Positions 1 through 4,726 are shown, counted from the stretch's first letter. The stretch: DNA of 5,541 bases from Lawsonibacter sp. (GCA_022793355.1 JAAWCR010000003.1:1-5541), one strand, 5' to 3'. Translations and numbers: made by a program. The notes: generated from the letters alone by a model not told the origin.

Positions 1-115
1 CCCCAGTCCTCTTCCAAAAGAAAATCCCCAGTCCCAGAGGAAGGACCACTGTAAATATCCCGACCAGTGCCATGGTCATCATCGTGGCTTGGGCCACCAT
101 CAGATTATTTTCCAT
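1..115 (-). CDS. N-terminus of a small membrane protein (partial; possibly YhfC-like)
   Basis: Thirty-eight codons are visible before the gene runs off the left edge. ATG at 115 is preceded by AAGGAG (125-130) with a 9-nt gap, an ideal ribosome binding site. The peptide begins MENNLMVAQATMM and continues into one hydrophobic segment (about residues 14-34, with ALVGIFTVVLPLGLGIFF) that ends in the positively charged WKRTG, so this is the first transmembrane helix of an integral membrane protein with an external N-terminus. A hydrophobic N-terminal helix ending in a basic patch is also how YhfC-type predicted intramembrane proteases begin, but 38 residues are too few to assign a family. An in-frame ATG at 151 has no ribosome binding site. 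The gene follows trmO in the same direction with a 72-bp gap. That it is a real coding start is fairly sure; its identity is a guess. Confidence 0.6.
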   Translation of the reverse strand, partial: MENNLMVAQATMMTMALVGIFTVVLPLGLGIFFWKRTG

Positions 116-141
116 GTTCTTCAGCTCCTTTCTGAGGACAC

Positions 142-170
142 TGTACACCATCCAGAAAGGGGAAGGTCAA
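142..170 (-). promoter_or_regulatory. Weak candidate promoter for the left-edge membrane protein gene
   Basis: On the minus strand TTGACC (165-170) lies 17 bp before TGTACA (142-147), which is preceded by an extended -10 TG dinucleotide. The -35 box matches the consensus at five of six positions; the -10 box is poor. It would start transcription just ahead of the ribosome binding site of the membrane gene. Read-through from trmO is an alternative, as no terminator hairpin is visible between the two genes. Confidence 0.25.
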
Positions 171-187
171 GAGGTTTTTGAAAATTT

Positions 188-892
188 TTAAGGGTTCCAG
201 CCACTGTAAGGGGGCCGGGACTGCAAAATTTCCGTCACAGCCAACCGCTCCCCCTCCACCCGGAACCTAACCTCCAGTCCGGCGAAGGACATGCCATAGA
301 CCCGGGCGGGGTCGTCCTGATACTGGGGCCGGGGGTCCTGGGCCAGGACGGCCAGCAGGGCGGCCCGCTTCTCTTCCGGGACGGCCTCCAGCAGTTTGGC
401 CGGACAGACCACCTCCAGGTCCGCCCCCTTGGGCTGGGCGGCGAACCCGCCCACAGCCTCCGGTTTGCAGTCGGCATAGGGCAGATAGGGCTTGATGTCG
501 TAGATGGGAGTGCCGTCCATCAGGTCGGCCCCGGCCACCACCAGAACGGGCCCCAGGTCCCGGTCCTGCCTCATCTGCGCCAGGCGCACGCAGGACAGTC
601 CAATGGGGTTGGGCCGGAAGGGGGACCGGGTGGCGAACACCCCCAGCCGCCGGTTCCCTCCCAGACGGGGCGGGCGGACGGTGGGGGACCAGCCCGCCCG
701 CCGGGCCTTGGAGAACTCCCAGATAAGCCAGATATGGGAAAAACCCTCCAGCCCCCGGAGGGCGCTTGCGTCCCGATAGGGGGGCTCAAAGACCACCGTG
801 GCGGTCAGCTCCTCCACCAGGCCGCTCTGCCGGGGGAGGCCGAATTTTTCCGGAAAATCGCTCCGAATGCGGGCAATGGGGGTGATATCCAT
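188..892 (-). CDS. trmO: tRNA (N6-threonylcarbamoyladenosine-37)-N6-methyltransferase TrmO
   Basis: A protein of 234 residues, matching the usual length of about 230-240 for the TsaA/TrmO family. Family hallmarks are clear: GVFATRSPFRPNPIGLS (residues 84-100), GxEGFSHIWLIW-like LEGFSHIWLIWEF (48-60), DGTPIYDIKPYLPYAD (126-141) and a C-terminal DPRPQY (186-191) followed by VYGMSF. In E. coli, TrmO uses S-adenosylmethionine to methylate t6A at position 37 of threonine tRNA, giving m6t6A and improving decoding; it is cytoplasmic. The start is placed at 892 because GGAGG (901-905 on the complementary strand) lies 8 nt upstream and the protein then begins MDITPIARIRSDFPEKFG, as family members do. 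A longer version from 961 would add 23 residues that overlap the gene's own promoter. It has its own promoter, so it need not depend on the CBS gene upstream. Confidence 0.95.
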   Translation of the reverse strand: MDITPIARIRSDFPEKFGLPRQSGLVEELTATVVFEPPYRDASALRGLEGFSHIWLIWEFSKARRAGWSPTVRPPRLGGNRRLGVFATRSPFRPNPIGLSCVRLAQMRQDRDLGPVLVVAGADLMDGTPIYDIKPYLPYADCKPEAVGGFAAQPKGADLEVVCPAKLLEAVPEEKRAALLAVLAQDPRPQYQDDPARVYGMSFAGLEVRFRVEGERLAVTEILQSRPPYSGWNP

Positions 893-931
893 AAAAATTC
901 CTCCCACTCCTTTTCTAACGCGTTCCACGTT

Positions 932-960
932 ATTATAAGGCATGGGAGGCCGTTTGTCCA
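932..960 (-). promoter_or_regulatory. Promoter of trmO
   Basis: On the minus strand TGGACA (955-960; five of six to TTGACA) is separated by 17 bp from a perfect TATAAT (932-937). It begins 1 bp beyond the stop of the CBS gene and lies about 40 bp ahead of the trmO start. A short inverted repeat (TAACG...CGTTA, 917-933) sits just downstream of the -10 box and could be incidental or a binding site. Confidence 0.75.
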
Positions 961-961
961 A

Positions 962-1390
962 TCAGCGGACGATGATATTTTCCGAAATCTCACACAGGGC
1001 CTGGGCGGCCTCCATTTCAAACCGGCCGCTGCGGGCCAGGTCGGACAGGGAAATCACCCCCACCAGCTTTCCCCCCTCCACCACCGGCAGGCGGCGGACC
1101 TGATGCAGGGACATGAGCCGGGTGGCCTCCCGGCAGTCGTCGCCGGGGGAGACGGTGGCGCAGGAGCGGGTCATGATGTCCCGCACCGGGGTTTGAGCCG
1201 GGTCCTCCTCGGCGGCCACGCACCGCAGCACGATGTCCCGGTCGGTGACCATCCCCCGCAGCCGCCGGTCAGAGGAGCACACCGGCAGCGCCCCCACGTT
1301 ATGCCGGCTAATCAGCCGCGCCGCCAGCGCCGCCGAGGACGTGGGCTCCACCGTTACCGCGCTGGGGTTCATCAAATCCTTTACCTGCAC
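962..1390 (-). CDS. Small stand-alone protein with two CBS domains
   Basis: A soluble cytoplasmic protein of 142 residues made almost only of a CBS pair. CBS1 covers about residues 6-61, with ITRHNVGALPV-like SRHNVGALPVCSSD followed by GMVTDRDIVLR. CBS2 covers about 70-122, with VRDIMT, HQVRRLPVVE and GKLVGVISLSDLA. A short tail carries EAAQALCEISE. CBS pairs typically bind adenine nucleotides (AMP, ATP, SAM) and act as energy or redox sensors; no effector domain is attached, so ligand and partner are unknown. I chose GTG at 1390 because GAAAGGG (1399-1405) is 8 nt upstream and the product then begins MQVKDLM, like relatives that begin MKVxDIM. A GTG at 1399 would add three residues but overlaps that site. 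No clear promoter is visible; it may be read through from the secreted-protein operon or from a weak site in 1400-1486. Confidence 0.9.
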   Translation of the reverse strand: MQVKDLMNPSAVTVEPTSSAALAARLISRHNVGALPVCSSDRRLRGMVTDRDIVLRCVAAEEDPAQTPVRDIMTRSCATVSPGDDCREATRLMSLHQVRRLPVVEGGKLVGVISLSDLARSGRFEMEAAQALCEISENIIVR

Positions 1391-1406
1391 AAAAAACACC
1401 CTTTCG

Positions 1407-1427
1407 GAAAAATTTGGCGTATCGCCA
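1407..1427 (-). terminator. Weak terminator-like hairpin just ahead of the CBS gene
   Basis: On the minus strand TGGCG-ATA-CGCCA (1415-1427) forms a 5-bp stem with a 3-nt loop and is followed by AAATTTTT (1407-1414). Its place between the secreted operon and the CBS ribosome binding site (1399-1405) suits partial termination or attenuation. The short stem and the AAA between stem and U-run make it weak. Confidence 0.3.
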
Positions 1428-1466
1428 GTTTAACCAAAAGGGCTGGGTTTTATACCTTATGCTTTA

Positions 1467-1481
1467 CGGCCCGGAGGGCCG
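1467..1481 (-). other. GC-rich hairpin downstream of the last secreted paralogue
   Basis: CGGCCC and GGGCCG pair into a 6-bp stem with a 3-nt loop, starting 5 nt after the stop at 1487. It is not followed by a U-run on the minus strand (the next bases are TAAAGCAT), so it is not a classic intrinsic terminator. It may be a weak pause site or a 3'-end stabilising stem. Confidence 0.4.
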
Positions 1482-1486
1482 CTCGC

Positions 1487-2116
1487 TCAGGAGGCGACAC
1501 AGGAAAATTCCACCGTAATCACCTCGTCGGCAGGATTCCCGACGTATGGGAAGTAGGCGCCGGGCTGCTGATTCAGGAACACGGCGCTGCCAGAGCCGCT
1601 GGTGGCGTCATTGGAATAGTACCAGGCCGTATCGGGGTCCCTGGAGGTTGCCACGCCAAAGAACATGGCAAGATACGAAGGTACATACCTCACGGTCAGC
1701 GTGACCCTTTTTGCAGTGATTTGCTCGCTCAGAATGTAGAGCGTGCGGGGGTTCAGCGTGTAAGTGGAGCGACCGCTCAGCTCCGCCATATCCTCCTCGC
1801 TAAGCACGACAATCTCGTCAAATTCAAAGCCGTCGTCCTTGCCCGTTGGAGACTGCGAAAGAGTTGTGAGCATGACCGGCTCCTCAGCCGCTTTGGCCTG
1901 TTCCTTCCTTATCGCCTGCGCCAGCGCCTGGGCCCGTTCCTCGCTCTTATAGTCCTCGCCAAACTCTTCGGCGGTCAGCACAACCACCTCCCGAAAGAAA
2001 GCTCCGGCTTTGCCGGCGGGGGACTTGGTGGGCTCGCCGTTCTCGGCGGCAAAGGCCATTGCGGTGCAGGACAGGACCATAGCCGCGGCAACTGCCAAAC
2101 TCAATAGCTTTTTCAT
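1487..2116 (-). CDS. Secreted protein of unknown function, paralogue B (second tandem copy)
   Basis: A 209-residue protein; I do not recognise the family. An N-terminal signal peptide (MKKLLSLAVAAAMVLSCTAM, then AFA before AENGEP) predicts export, with signal peptidase I cleavage near residue 23; VLSC around Cys17 also loosely resembles a lipobox. Residues 40-51 (FFREVVVLTAEE) and 98-109 (EFDEIVVLSEED) are two copies of one motif, separated by an alanine/glutamate-rich, probably helical stretch (57-79). Residues 118-206 look like an all-beta domain with aromatic and Gly-rich strands (WYYSND, FPYVGNP) and a Cys near the end. It is the last gene of the operon and a close relative of the gene directly upstream. 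AAGGAGG lies upstream of two consecutive ATGs; the second (2116) has the better 5-nt spacing, and the first (2119) adds one Met. An upstream in-frame ATG at 2149 has no support. Likely extracellular or surface-bound; function unknown. Confidence 0.85.
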   Translation of the reverse strand: MKKLLSLAVAAAMVLSCTAMAFAAENGEPTKSPAGKAGAFFREVVVLTAEEFGEDYKSEERAQALAQAIRKEQAKAAEEPVMLTTLSQSPTGKDDGFEFDEIVVLSEEDMAELSGRSTYTLNPRTLYILSEQITAKRVTLTVRYVPSYLAMFFGVATSRDPDTAWYYSNDATSGSGSAVFLNQQPGAYFPYVGNPADEVITVEFSCVAS

Positions 2117-2233
2117 CATTACCTCCTTGTAACTGTTTGTGTGGTTCATTCTTCGGTTTCCTCATGGCTGTGTTAGGTTAGAGGGTGGGGTTTTATACCT
2201 TATGCTTCATAGACCTGACGGACAGCCCTTCTC

Positions 2234-2899
2234 TCAGGAGGGCACACAGGAAAAATTCACAGTAATCACCTCGTCGGTAGGATTCCCGACGTACGGGAAG
2301 TAGGTGCCGGGCTGCTGATTCAGGAATACGGCGCTGCCATAGCCGCCGGTGGCGTCATTGGAATAGTACCAGGCCGTATCGGGGTCCCTGGAGGTTGCCA
2401 CGCCAAAGAACATGGTAAGATACGAAGGATCATACTTCACGGACAGCGTGACTCTTTTTGCGGTGATTTGCTCGCTCAGAATGTAGAGCGTGCGGGGGTT
2501 CAGCGTGTGGTTGTAAATCGCGCTCAAGGGCATGATATCCTCCTCGCCAAGCACGACAATCTCGTCAAATTCAAATCCGTCGTCCTTGCCGGTCGCAGAC
2601 TGGGTAAGCGTTGTGAGCATAACCGGCTCCTCACCCGCCTTGGCCTGTTCCTGCATTACTGTCTGCATCAGCGCCTGAGCCTGCTCCTGCAATATTGTCT
2701 GCATCAGCGCCCGAGCCTGTTCCTCGTTCAAATAGTGCTCGCCAAGTTCTTCAGGGGTCAGCACGACAACCTCCCGAAAGAAAGCTCCGGCTTTGCCGGC
2801 GGGGGACTTGGTGGGCTCGCCGTTCTCGGCGGCAAAGGCCATTGCGGTGCAGGACAGGACCATAACTGCGGCAACTGCCAAACTCAATAATTTTTTCAT
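2234..2899 (-). CDS. Secreted protein of unknown function, paralogue A
   Basis: A 221-residue exported protein, closely similar to the downstream paralogue: the first 48 residues differ at one position, and about 80 of the last 90 are identical. The signal peptide ends near AFA-AENG. It shares the FFREVVVLTPEE (40-51) and FDEIVVLGEED (111-121) motifs and the C-terminal beta-type domain from about residue 130. It is 12 residues longer because a 36-bp unit is repeated, giving QARALMQTILQE (61-72) and QAQALMQTVMQE (73-84), a longer glutamine-rich helix. The segment between the second motif and the beta domain (MPLSAIYNH here, AELSGRSTY in the other copy) is the most divergent. AAGGAGG precedes two adjacent ATGs (2902 and 2899); the second is 6 nt away and preferred. 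It begins 29 nt after the stop of the small secreted gene, so the two are cotranscribed. No known family is recognised. Confidence 0.85.
   Translation of the reverse strand: MKKLLSLAVAAVMVLSCTAMAFAAENGEPTKSPAGKAGAFFREVVVLTPEELGEHYLNEEQARALMQTILQEQAQALMQTVMQEQAKAGEEPVMLTTLTQSATGKDDGFEFDEIVVLGEEDIMPLSAIYNHTLNPRTLYILSEQITAKRVTLSVKYDPSYLTMFFGVATSRDPDTAWYYSNDATGGYGSAVFLNQQPGTYFPYVGNPTDEVITVNFSCVPS
2644..2715 (-). repeat. Two tandem 36-bp coding repeats inside paralogue A
   Basis: Units 2644-2679 and 2680-2715 match at 32 of 36 bases and encode two 12-residue blocks of the form QAxALMQTxxQE. The length keeps the reading frame. The neighbouring paralogue carries only one equivalent block, which accounts for the whole length difference between the two proteins. 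Confidence 0.85.
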
Positions 2900-2928
2900 C
2901 ATTTACCTCCTTGTAACTGTTCATATGG

Positions 2929-3330
2929 TTAATACTTCACGGTTCCGCTTACAACAACGTCATAAGATGCGTTGTTGCGGATGGCCAACATACATTGGCC
3001 GCTCTGGTCGATTCTAATGCTCTGCTTGATTGTTCCGTTGGTGCAGTTCACCGAATAGAACAGCCCGTCAGGAGCAATTACACCGAAATCCACGCTGGCT
3101 GACGACGGCGTGTAGGTGCAGTCATAGCTTATACTGTTGCCGGAACTGGCGTAAAACCAATCGTTTATTGGTGTAATGGCCTTTGCGGAAACCTGATGAT
3201 CCACCGTACCGGATACTTTTGGAGTTATCAGGTTTTCCCCCGGAATTTCTGCTGCTGTGGCAAAACCTGTGCTAGAGCTGAAAATCATCACACAAATCAT
3301 TAAAGAAACCGCCAGTTTTCTCATACACAT
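2929..3330 (-). CDS. Small secreted protein of unknown function
   Basis: A 133-residue protein with a signal peptide (MRKLAVSLMICVMIFSSST, cleavage near FATA-AE at about residue 27), leaving a mature chain of about 106 residues. The mature part looks all-beta: DWFYASSGNSISYDCTY, FGVIAPDGLFYSV and QSIRIDQSGQCMLAIRNN lead to a terminal VVVSGTVKY. Three Cys (71, 96, 113) lie in the exported part. Its pattern of strand, PS, FGV and a final strand resembles the C-terminal domain of the two larger secreted proteins downstream. It starts 26 nt after the regulator's stop and ends 29 nt before paralogue A, so it is in the same operon. The ribosome binding site is weak (GGGATGGG 8 nt before ATG at 3330), which may mean coupling to the regulator gene. 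ATG at 3324, giving MRKLAV, is equally possible. An extension to 3420 would overlap the regulator and bury the signal peptide. Confidence 0.8.
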   Translation of the reverse strand: MCMRKLAVSLMICVMIFSSSTGFATAAEIPGENLITPKVSGTVDHQVSAKAITPINDWFYASSGNSISYDCTYTPSSASVDFGVIAPDGLFYSVNCTNGTIKQSIRIDQSGQCMLAIRNNASYDVVVSGTVKY

Positions 3331-3356
3331 GGATAATGCCCATCCCTTTCTGAATC

Positions 3357-3830
3357 TTAGTCTTTCGGTGGAAGTAAATAAATCGGGTCCCCCAGTGTTG
3401 CTATGTCTATCACCTCGCAATTCATATCTTTTTGCTGGATAACTTCAGGCTCACCCCAGTGGGTAGACCATATCCCGATTACGATTCCGACCGCGAACAC
3501 AACCGCCAGAACGACAGCCTTTAATGCTGGCCGCCGCAGAAGCTTCCCGCGCTCTGTCCGCTCCTGTGCCGGCGGTTCCGGTACGGCCGGTTCCGGTTCT
3601 GCCTCCGGCGGCGCACTCAAATCAGAAGGCTCCCAGTCCTCCCGCAGCCAAGCATCCAGCGGCACATCGTACAGCGCGCTCAGGCGCGACAGGTTTTCCG
3701 TGGTGGGTACGGACGTACCCGCTTCCCAGCGGTGGATGGTCTGACGGGATACTTCCAGCTTTTCCGCGGCGTCCATTTGTGAGATACCGCTCTCTTTTCT
3801 GAAGTGGCGAAGTTTATTCTGCAATTCCAT
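3357..3830 (-). CDS. Membrane-anchored XRE-family transcriptional regulator
   Basis: A 157-residue protein. Residues 1-62 are a helix-turn-helix domain of the XRE/Cro-CI type: LRHFRKESGISQMDAAEKL, then VSRQTIHRWEAGTSVPTTENL, then LSALYDVPLDAWL. A proline- and glutamate-rich linker follows (about 66-92), then a basic stretch (ERTERGKLLRRPALK) and one transmembrane helix (about 103-121, VVLAVVFAVGIVIGI). The charge pattern puts the DNA-binding domain inside and the last 36 residues outside, with one Cys (138) and a PIYLLPPKD end. It probably controls its own operon and responds to something at the membrane or outside, perhaps the exported neighbours; this is inference. ATG at 3830 is chosen because GGGAGG is 6 nt upstream and the HTH begins at once; the longer start at 3863 lacks a site. 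Three secreted-protein genes follow in the same direction. Confidence 0.88.
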   Translation of the reverse strand: MELQNKLRHFRKESGISQMDAAEKLEVSRQTIHRWEAGTSVPTTENLSRLSALYDVPLDAWLREDWEPSDLSAPPEAEPEPAVPEPPAQERTERGKLLRRPALKAVVLAVVFAVGIVIGIWSTHWGEPEVIQQKDMNCEVIDIATLGDPIYLLPPKD

Positions 3831-3879
3831 ATTAAGCCTCCCTTTCCCCGGTCTTACAACCACATTTATGATGAACTTG

Positions 3880-3921
3880 ACGTAACATCCACGTTACATC
3901 CGGCAAAACGCTGCAACATCC
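3880..3921 (-). promoter_or_regulatory. Candidate operator: three GGATGT boxes and an inverted repeat in the regulator leader
   Basis: On the minus strand GGATGT occurs at 3916-3921, 3896-3901 and 3885-3890, each followed by a similar trinucleotide (TGC, AAC, TAC); spacings are 20 and 11 bp, near two and one helical turns. The last two boxes also form an inverted repeat, with ACGTAAC (3880-3886) and GTTACAT (3893-3899) around 6 bp. It lies 50-90 bp ahead of the regulator start and downstream of its main promoter, suiting repression by roadblock or an RNA structure. The HTH protein encoded next to it is the natural candidate binder. Confidence 0.5.
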
Positions 3922-3931
3922 GTGTGATATA

Positions 3932-3955
3932 GTCAAAGCACATGATTCTTTTGAC
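3932..3955. repeat. Inverted repeat GTCAAA-N12-TTTGAC in the leader
   Basis: GTCAAA (3932-3937) and TTTGAC (3950-3955) are perfect complements around 12 bp. It lies between the operon promoter and the GGATGT boxes. It could be a second binding site or an RNA stem; it may also be chance. Confidence 0.35.
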
Positions 3956-3990
3956 GTGCGGTGACCATAAATATACAAATTCTCTATTTT

Positions 3991-4018
3991 ATTATAAGCT
4001 TTTTCATGTAGTTGTCAA
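3991..4018 (-). promoter_or_regulatory. Consensus promoter of the regulator/secreted-protein operon
   Basis: On the minus strand a perfect TTGACA (4013-4018) and a perfect TATAAT (3991-3996) are 16 bp apart. The expected start near 3984 gives a leader of about 150 nt before the regulator ATG at 3830. It begins about 20 bp beyond the terminator that ends hicAB, so the two units are insulated. Confidence 0.8.
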
Positions 4019-4038
4019 TCTTGCCGCCTAACATGGAA

Positions 4039-4068
4039 AAAAGCGGAACGCCGAAGCGTTCCGCTTTT
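4039..4068 (-). terminator. Intrinsic terminator of hicAB (duplicated htpG terminator)
   Basis: On the minus strand GCGGAACGC and GCGTTCCGC form a 9-bp stem closed by a TTCG tetraloop (C-UUCG-G type), extended by AAAA/TTTT pairing and ending in a run of six T (4037-4042). It lies 60 bp beyond the hicB stop, just after the htpG remnant. Confidence 0.92.
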
Positions 4069-4075
4069 GTTTGTA

Positions 4076-4123
4076 TCAGATCATCAGGGAGCACACCAGC
4101 CCGGTATATTCCGCCGGGTCCTC
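4076..4123 (-). pseudogene. Orphan 3' fragment of htpG
   Basis: Encodes only EDPAEYTGLVCSLMI and stop, identical in protein to the end of intact htpG at 4835-4882. The single base change from the intact gene is synonymous (Val GTG here, GTA there). It has no start and is in a different frame from hicB, which ends 5 bp upstream, so it is a by-product of the repeat and not a gene. Confidence 0.9.
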
Positions 4124-4128
4124 AGCTG

Positions 4129-4479
4129 TCAAACTCCTTTACTAAGCAGATAGACACAGTATTGATTCATGGATACCCCCTCCTCACGGGACCTCTGAGC
4201 AAGGCGCAGGTGGAGGGACTTGGGGATGCGCAGCTTGAACTGACCACTGAAATCGTCGGGGCGAACTGGTTCCGGAATGGGAACGCCGTCCTCCAGACAG
4301 GCCGCAAACCAGCACCGCTTGGCATCCTCCAGCATCCGGAATCCATCCTCCAGATTTTCCGCGCATGTGACACAGCCCGGCAGCTCCGGACAGCGCAAGG
4401 CATAGCCGCCCTCCTCCTGATCCGGAAGGACCTCCACACGATAGGGAAGGGACATGTAGTACTCCAGGTTTTTATCCAT
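4129..4479 (-). CDS. hicB: HicB-family antitoxin
   Basis: A 116-residue protein with the two-part layout of HicB antitoxins. Residues about 10-60 are the partial RNase H-like fold that masks the toxin, with YRVEVLPDQEEGGYALRCPE, LPGCVTCAENLEDG and a following helix (FRMLEDAKRCWF). Residues 79-115 (GQFKLRIPKSLHLRLAQRS, then EEGVSMNQYCVYLLSKG) are a ribbon-helix-helix DNA-binding domain, which lets the complex repress its own promoter. The ATG at 4479 overlaps the end of hicA by 8 bases (ATGGATAA), so translation is coupled to that of the toxin gene. It acts in the cytoplasm by binding HicA and the hicAB promoter. Its stop lies 5 bp from the htpG-tail repeat, which supplies the terminator. Confidence 0.93.
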   Translation of the reverse strand: MDKNLEYYMSLPYRVEVLPDQEEGGYALRCPELPGCVTCAENLEDGFRMLEDAKRCWFAACLEDGVPIPEPVRPDDFSGQFKLRIPKSLHLRLAQRSREEGVSMNQYCVYLLSKGV

Positions 4480-4726
4480 CCTGTTCCACCTCCAAGTAGG
4501 CCTTGACGGCTTCCGACACCAAATTGATGTAGGCTTTCTTCACTGGGGCATGCTTTGGCAGTGTGATCGGCGGACATCCAGGCTTGCGAAAGGTATAGTG
4601 GCTGCTGCCGCCTTTGGGCTGATTGGGCGTATATCCCATTCTGACCAGTGCCTTATACAGGTCTGCAAATCGCAGGCTTGGGTCCTCAGCCAAGATTTTA
4701 TCCATCAGTTTATCCCATTGGCTCAA
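4472..4726 (-). CDS. hicA: HicA-family mRNA interferase toxin
   Basis: An 84-residue protein with the small double-stranded-RNA-binding fold of HicA toxins: FADLYKALVRMGYTPNQPKG, then SSHYTFRK with the conserved catalytic histidine at residue 43, then ITLPKHAPVKKAYI and a C-terminal helix. Known HicA toxins cut mRNA and slow growth until neutralised by HicB. The start is TTG at 4726: AGGGAGGG is 6-7 nt upstream, and the later ATG at 4705 has no site and would cut into the first helix. A TTG start may keep toxin synthesis low. The histidine and the fold residues are intact, so the toxin is probably functional. Gene order toxin then antitoxin, with an 8-base overlap, is typical of hicAB. Confidence 0.93.
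   Translation of the reverse strand: MSQWDKLMDKILAEDPSLRFADLYKALVRMGYTPNQPKGGSSHYTFRKPGCPPITLPKHAPVKKAYINLVSEAVKAYLEVEQDG

Larger units (their letters stand above)
1445..2160 (-). repeat. Tandem duplication unit, copy B (contains paralogue B)
   Basis: Homologous to 2188-2946. Similarity runs past the coding region on both sides. Downstream, a 20-bp block (1445-1464) is identical to 2188-2207. Upstream, the spacer up to about 2160 matches the paralogue A spacer plus the last codons of the small secreted gene, including AACAGTTACAAGGAGG and a degraded version of its GTVKY-stop end. Confidence 0.8.
2188..2946 (-). repeat. Tandem duplication unit, copy A (contains paralogue A)
   Basis: Partner of 1445-2160. 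This copy keeps the intact end of the small secreted gene at its upstream edge (2929-2946), so it occupies the original position. It differs mainly by the extra 36-bp coding unit and small indels in the flanks. Confidence 0.8.
4038..4123 (-). repeat. 86-bp direct repeat, copy 1 (htpG tail plus terminator, distal to htpG)
   Basis: Matches 4797-4882 at 85 of 86 positions; the only difference is at 4094 (C) against 4853 (T). It contains the last 15 codons and stop of htpG and the complete terminator. Identity stops sharply at both ends, 5 bp from the hicB stop on one side and in the A-run on the other. With copy 2 it brackets the hicAB pair. Confidence 0.95.

Noticed and set aside
893..961. N-terminal extension of TrmO from an ATG at 961
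   Set aside because: It would cover the TATAAT promoter and the GGAGG site, and adds 23 residues not expected in the family.
734..2107. A 457-codon plus-strand open frame
   Set aside because: It runs antisense across trmO, the CBS gene and paralogue B, all of which have family support or signal peptides and ribosome binding sites. Its composition (His, Gly, Arg-rich) is typical of a shadow frame in GC-rich DNA, and a similar shadow occurs opposite paralogue A.
2644..2715. CRISPR array
   Set aside because: Only two adjacent 36-bp units without spacers, in frame inside a coding region.
3331..3420. Extension of the small secreted protein from an ATG at 3420
   Set aside because: It overlaps the regulator gene by over 60 bp and would put a polar stretch ahead of a clear signal peptide.
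3831..4037. Riboswitch or small RNA gene in the regulator leader
   Set aside because: The leader has stems and repeats but I could not match any known riboswitch core or small RNA, so it is listed only as candidate operator sites.
4012..4506. A 164-codon plus-strand open frame across hicB and the first repeat
   Set aside because: It is antisense to a clear HicB antitoxin, starts within a promoter region and terminator, and shows no recognisable domain.
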